Assembly: GCA_937873255.1 (NCBI GenBank)
Contig: CALMVM010000603.1
Coordinates: forward strand, 1-6,565
Length of the DNA stretch: 6,565 bases
Origin: an uncultured Verrucomicrobiota bacterium
GTDB lineage: Bacteria > Verrucomicrobiota > Verrucomicrobiia > Chthoniobacterales > SZAS-18
Reading direction: 5' to 3'
The translations under genes and the position numbers were made by a program. Positions 4,208 to 6,565 of this stretch are shown here, piece after piece; position 1 is the first letter of the stretch, and every line of letters starts with the position of its first letter. The notes under the pieces are model-generated. The model was not told the DNA's origin. It saw only the letters and a program-made list of their open reading frames with translations, and made no database searches.

Positions 4208-6564
4208 ACTTCCGCCAGCGCCGCCGGCACTTCGAGCCGGTCGCCGGTTTTCTCGATGTCCACGCCTTTCTCCGCGTCGTGCATGTGGCTGCGGTTGCGC
4301 GCCAACAGCAGGTAATACGACGGCACCACGAACAACGTGAACAACGAACCAATGATCATTCCTGTCACCACGATCCAGCCGATGGAGTTGCGAGCGCCCG
4401 CGCCCGGACCCGTGGCGAGGATCAACGGGAAATGCCCCGCCACCGTCGCCGCCGTGGTCATCAAAATCGGGCGCAACCGCGTCGCGGCTCCCTCCACCAC
4501 CGCCTGGAATTTGTCGTAGCCCCTTTCTTGCAAAGTGTTGGCGAACTCCACGATCAGGATGCCGTTCTTTGACACGAGACCGACCAGGGTTACCAACCCG
4601 ACCTTGGCGTAGATGTTCATCGTCGTCATGCCCAGGAATGAAAACACCAGCGCCCCCGTCAACGCCAGCGGCACCGAGCCGAGCAGGATGATGAGAGGAT
4701 CGCTGAAGCTCTCGAACTGCGCCGCGAGCACCAGGAAAATCAGGATGACCGAAAGCGCCATCAACGGCAGGAACTTGCTGCCCTCCACGCGCAACTGGCG
4801 CGACGTGCCGCCGTAGTCCACCACGTAGCCTTTGGGAAGGATCGTCTTGGCCTCGTCCTCCATCACCTTGAGCGCCTGGTCGAGCGTCGAGCCGGGCATG
4901 ACGACCCCCTGGATCTTGACCGAGTTGAGCTGCTGGAACCGGCTCAACGTCCGGGGCTCCGTTGTCGTTGCGATGCGCGCGAACGTGTTCAGCGGCACGA
5001 GCTGGCCCTTCGGACCCGACACGTAGAAATGCTCCAGTTGGTCGGGGTTCAGACGCTCGGTGCGCGTGACCTGCGGAATGACCTTGTACGAACGTCCCTC
5101 AATGGAAAAGCGGTTGACGTAGTTGCCGCCGAGCATCGTGGAAAGGTCCGCGCCGACCTGACCCAGATTCAGTCCGAGCGAGGCGACCTTGTCGCGGTCG
5201 AAGACGATCTTGGCCTGCGGCTGGTCGTACTTCAGGTCGATGAGGGAAAACGGGCTTTTATTGCTCGCCACCAGCTTGGCCTGGAGTTGCTGGGCGAACC
5301 CGAGCAATTCCCGCGGGTCGCCCGTGGACGCGATGACGAACTCGATGGGGAAATTGCTGCCGCCGGGCAGCGCGGGCGGGGTGAACACCGCCGCGCCAAT
5401 CCCCGGCACGGCCGCCGCGCCCGCCGTCACGAGGGGCAGGAGCTGGTCCGCCGAACGCTTGCGCTCGCTCCACGGCTTGAGCACCATGCCCGAGAATCCC
5501 GCCTGATCGCCCGACGGGAACGTGAGCTGGAAGGTGTGGTCCTTTTCCGGGAAGGAATTGAACACGTCGAGGAATTTGCGCGTGTAGATCGTCGTCTGGT
5601 CGAGCGTCGAGTTCGGCGACGCCTGCACCGCCCCGAAGATGACACCCGGGTCTTCCTTCGGGGCCAATTCGTCGGCGGACAGCAGGTAGAGGATTGGCAG
5701 CAAAAGGAACGCGAACGCCGCGCCCGACAGCGTGACCCAGCGGTATTCCAGCGTCGTGACGAGGATCTTCGTGTAAATCCGGCGGACGCCCTCGAAGCGG
5801 CGGTTGACCCAGCCGGCGTAGCCGCGTTCGGACAGCCCGGGCTTGAGCAGCTTCGCCCCGAGCATGGGCGAGAGCGTCAGGGCGACCACGCCCGAGACCG
5901 TCACCGCGCCCGCCAGCGTGAAGGCGAACTCGCGGAACAGCGCGCCGGTCAGCCCGCCCTGGATGCCGATGGGCACGTACACGGCGATGAGCGTGATCGT
6001 CATGGCGATGATCGGGCCGACGAGTTCGCGCGCGCCGATGATCGCCGCCGCGAAGGGACTCTTGCCCTCGTGCATGTGGCGCTCGACGTTTTCCACGACC
6101 ACGATGGCGTCGTCCACGACCAACCCGACCGAGAGCACGATGGCGAGCAGAGTTAAGAGGTTGAGCGTGAACCCGAAGATCAGCATCAAGAACGCCGCGC
6201 CCACCAGCGAGATGGGGATGGCGATGACGGGGATCAGCACCGAGCGGAAATTTCCCAGGAACAGGAAGATGATGCACACGACGATGATGAGCGTCTCGAC
6301 CAGCGTGTGGACCACCTCATGGATGGCGTCCTCGATGTATTTGGTCGAATCGTAGGGCACGCCGACGTGCATGCCGGCGGGGAGCCCCTTGGCGATGTCG
6401 GGCACCAGGTTGCGCACGGCGTGGATGACGTCGAGCGTGTTGGAGGTCGGCAGCACGAAAATGCCCATGAACGTGGCGCGCGAACCGTCGAAGCGCACTT
6501 CGCTCGTGTAATCCTCCGCGCCCAGGATGACGTTGGCCACGTCCTTGAGCCGGATGATGGTGTT
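4204..6564 (-). CDS. RND efflux pump inner-membrane permease (AcrB/MexB, HAE1-like), 5'-truncated
   Basis: This is the C-terminal three quarters of a drug-proton antiporter that forms trimers in the inner membrane and exports hydrophobic compounds through an adaptor and outer-membrane channel. The frame enters from the right edge with RLKDVANVILG, equivalent to about residue 260 of AcrB, so roughly 260 residues are missing. Counting from an internal GTG at 6540, transmembrane segments occur near 75-95, 102-118 and 125-148. The proton-relay pair is D143-D144 in GLVVDDAIVVVENVERH (codons 6109-6114), and the partner lysine is K658 in VSKNGILIVEF (codon 4567-4569). The periplasmic porter/docking domain spans about 290-580 and a second membrane block spans about 590-745. 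All key relay residues are intact. The last 30 or so residues are a hydrophilic cytoplasmic tail. The gene overlaps the MocA-like gene by 4 bases. Adaptor and TolC-like genes would lie outside the window. Confidence 0.93.
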   Translation of the reverse strand, partial: NTIIRLKDVANVILGAEDYTSEVRFDGSRATFMGIFVLPTSNTLDVIHAVRNLVPDIAKGLPAGMHVGVPYDSTKYIEDAIHEVVHTLVETLIIVVCIIFLFLGNFRSVLIPVIAIPISLVGAAFLMLIFGFTLNLLTLLAIVLSVGLVVDDAIVVVENVERHMHEGKSPFAAAIIGARELVGPIIAMTITLIAVYVPIGIQGGLTGALFREFAFTLAGAVTVSGVVALTLSPMLGAKLLKPGLSERGYAGWVNRRFEGVRRIYTKILVTTLEYRWVTLSGAAFAFLLLPILYLLSADELAPKEDPGVIFGAVQASPNSTLDQTTIYTRKFLDVFNSFPEKDHTFQLTFPSGDQAGFSGMVLKPWSERKRSADQLLPLVTAGAAAVPGIGAAVFTPPALPGGSNFPIEFVIASTGDPRELLGFAQQLQAKLVASNKSPFSLIDLKYDQPQAKIVFDRDKVASLGLNLGQVGADLSTMLGGNYVNRFSIEGRSYKVIPQVTRTERLNPDQLEHFYVSGPKGQLVPLNTFARIATTTEPRTLSRFQQLNSVKIQGVVMPGSTLDQALKVMEDEAKTILPKGYVVDYGGTSRQLRVEGSKFLPLMALSVILIFLVLAAQFESFSDPLIILLGSVPLALTGALVFSFLGMTTMNIYAKVGLVTLVGLVSKNGILIVEFANTLQERGYDKFQAVVEGAATRLRPILMTTAATVAGHFPLILATGPGAGARNSIGWIVVTGMIIGSLFTLFVVPSYYLLLARNRSHMHDAEKGVDIEKTGDRLEVPAALAEV

Positions 6565-6565
6565 G

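Noticed and set aside
5029..6156. Long + strand open frame (about 375 codons) antisense to the RND pump gene
   Set aside because: Highly charged Arg/Glu/Asp-rich low-complexity translation opposite a clear RND permease coding frame with intact motifs; high GC produces such antisense frames.
5258..6277. Open frame of about 339 codons on the - strand in another frame of the RND gene
   Set aside because: Arg/Gly/Ala/His-rich translation with no recognisable motif, entirely inside the pump coding region.

Overview
The window is GC-rich bacterial DNA. One 60-base line of the upstream gene counts at 42/60 G+C, against 95/180 over three lines of the gene starting at 2261. No ribosomal or phylogenetic marker is present. 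The gene style (a large secreted C39-like cysteine peptidase with a lineage-type N-terminal domain, weak Shine-Dalgarno sequences, and PF09720/ParE toxin-antitoxin pairs) fits Verrucomicrobiota, perhaps Opitutaceae. That placement is an inference and is tentative.

Layout. (1) 1-2176, + strand: the 3' part of a CPBP/CAAX-type intramembrane protease gene, then, after a 45-base gap, a 490-residue exported papain-like (C39-type) peptidase. (2) 2222-3637: a compact block whose composition and organisation differ from the flanks. It holds a lower-GC hypothetical gene and an addiction module (PF09720-type antitoxin plus ParE/RelE-type toxin), all on +. Each of these two units is followed immediately by a copy of an imperfect element of about 91-103 bases. 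The elements start with RYYYAAC and end with GTTRRRY or a one-base variant, have conserved ends and a variable middle, and can form an interrupted stem. A third GTTAGGC core lies 20 bases before the first gene. This is the organisation of integron gene cassettes with attC sites, so I read the block as a small cluster of attC sites lacking an integrase (CALIN). No integrase gene is in the window. (3) 3593-6564, - strand: the 3' three quarters of an RND (AcrB/MexB-like) efflux pump gene, followed with a 4-base GTGA stop/start overlap by a MocA-like nucleotidyltransferase gene. The last 14 codons of the latter run into the final attC-like element.

The cassette-like block therefore sits between two convergent chromosomal transcription units, where an insertion would do little damage. 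The toxin-antitoxin pair would plausibly stabilise the array. The most interesting observation is this candidate array, with a divergent attC family that appears to keep its structure through transitions and one compensatory pair. The weakest points are the degenerate right-hand core (GTC instead of GTT) of the middle site and the missing left half of the first site.
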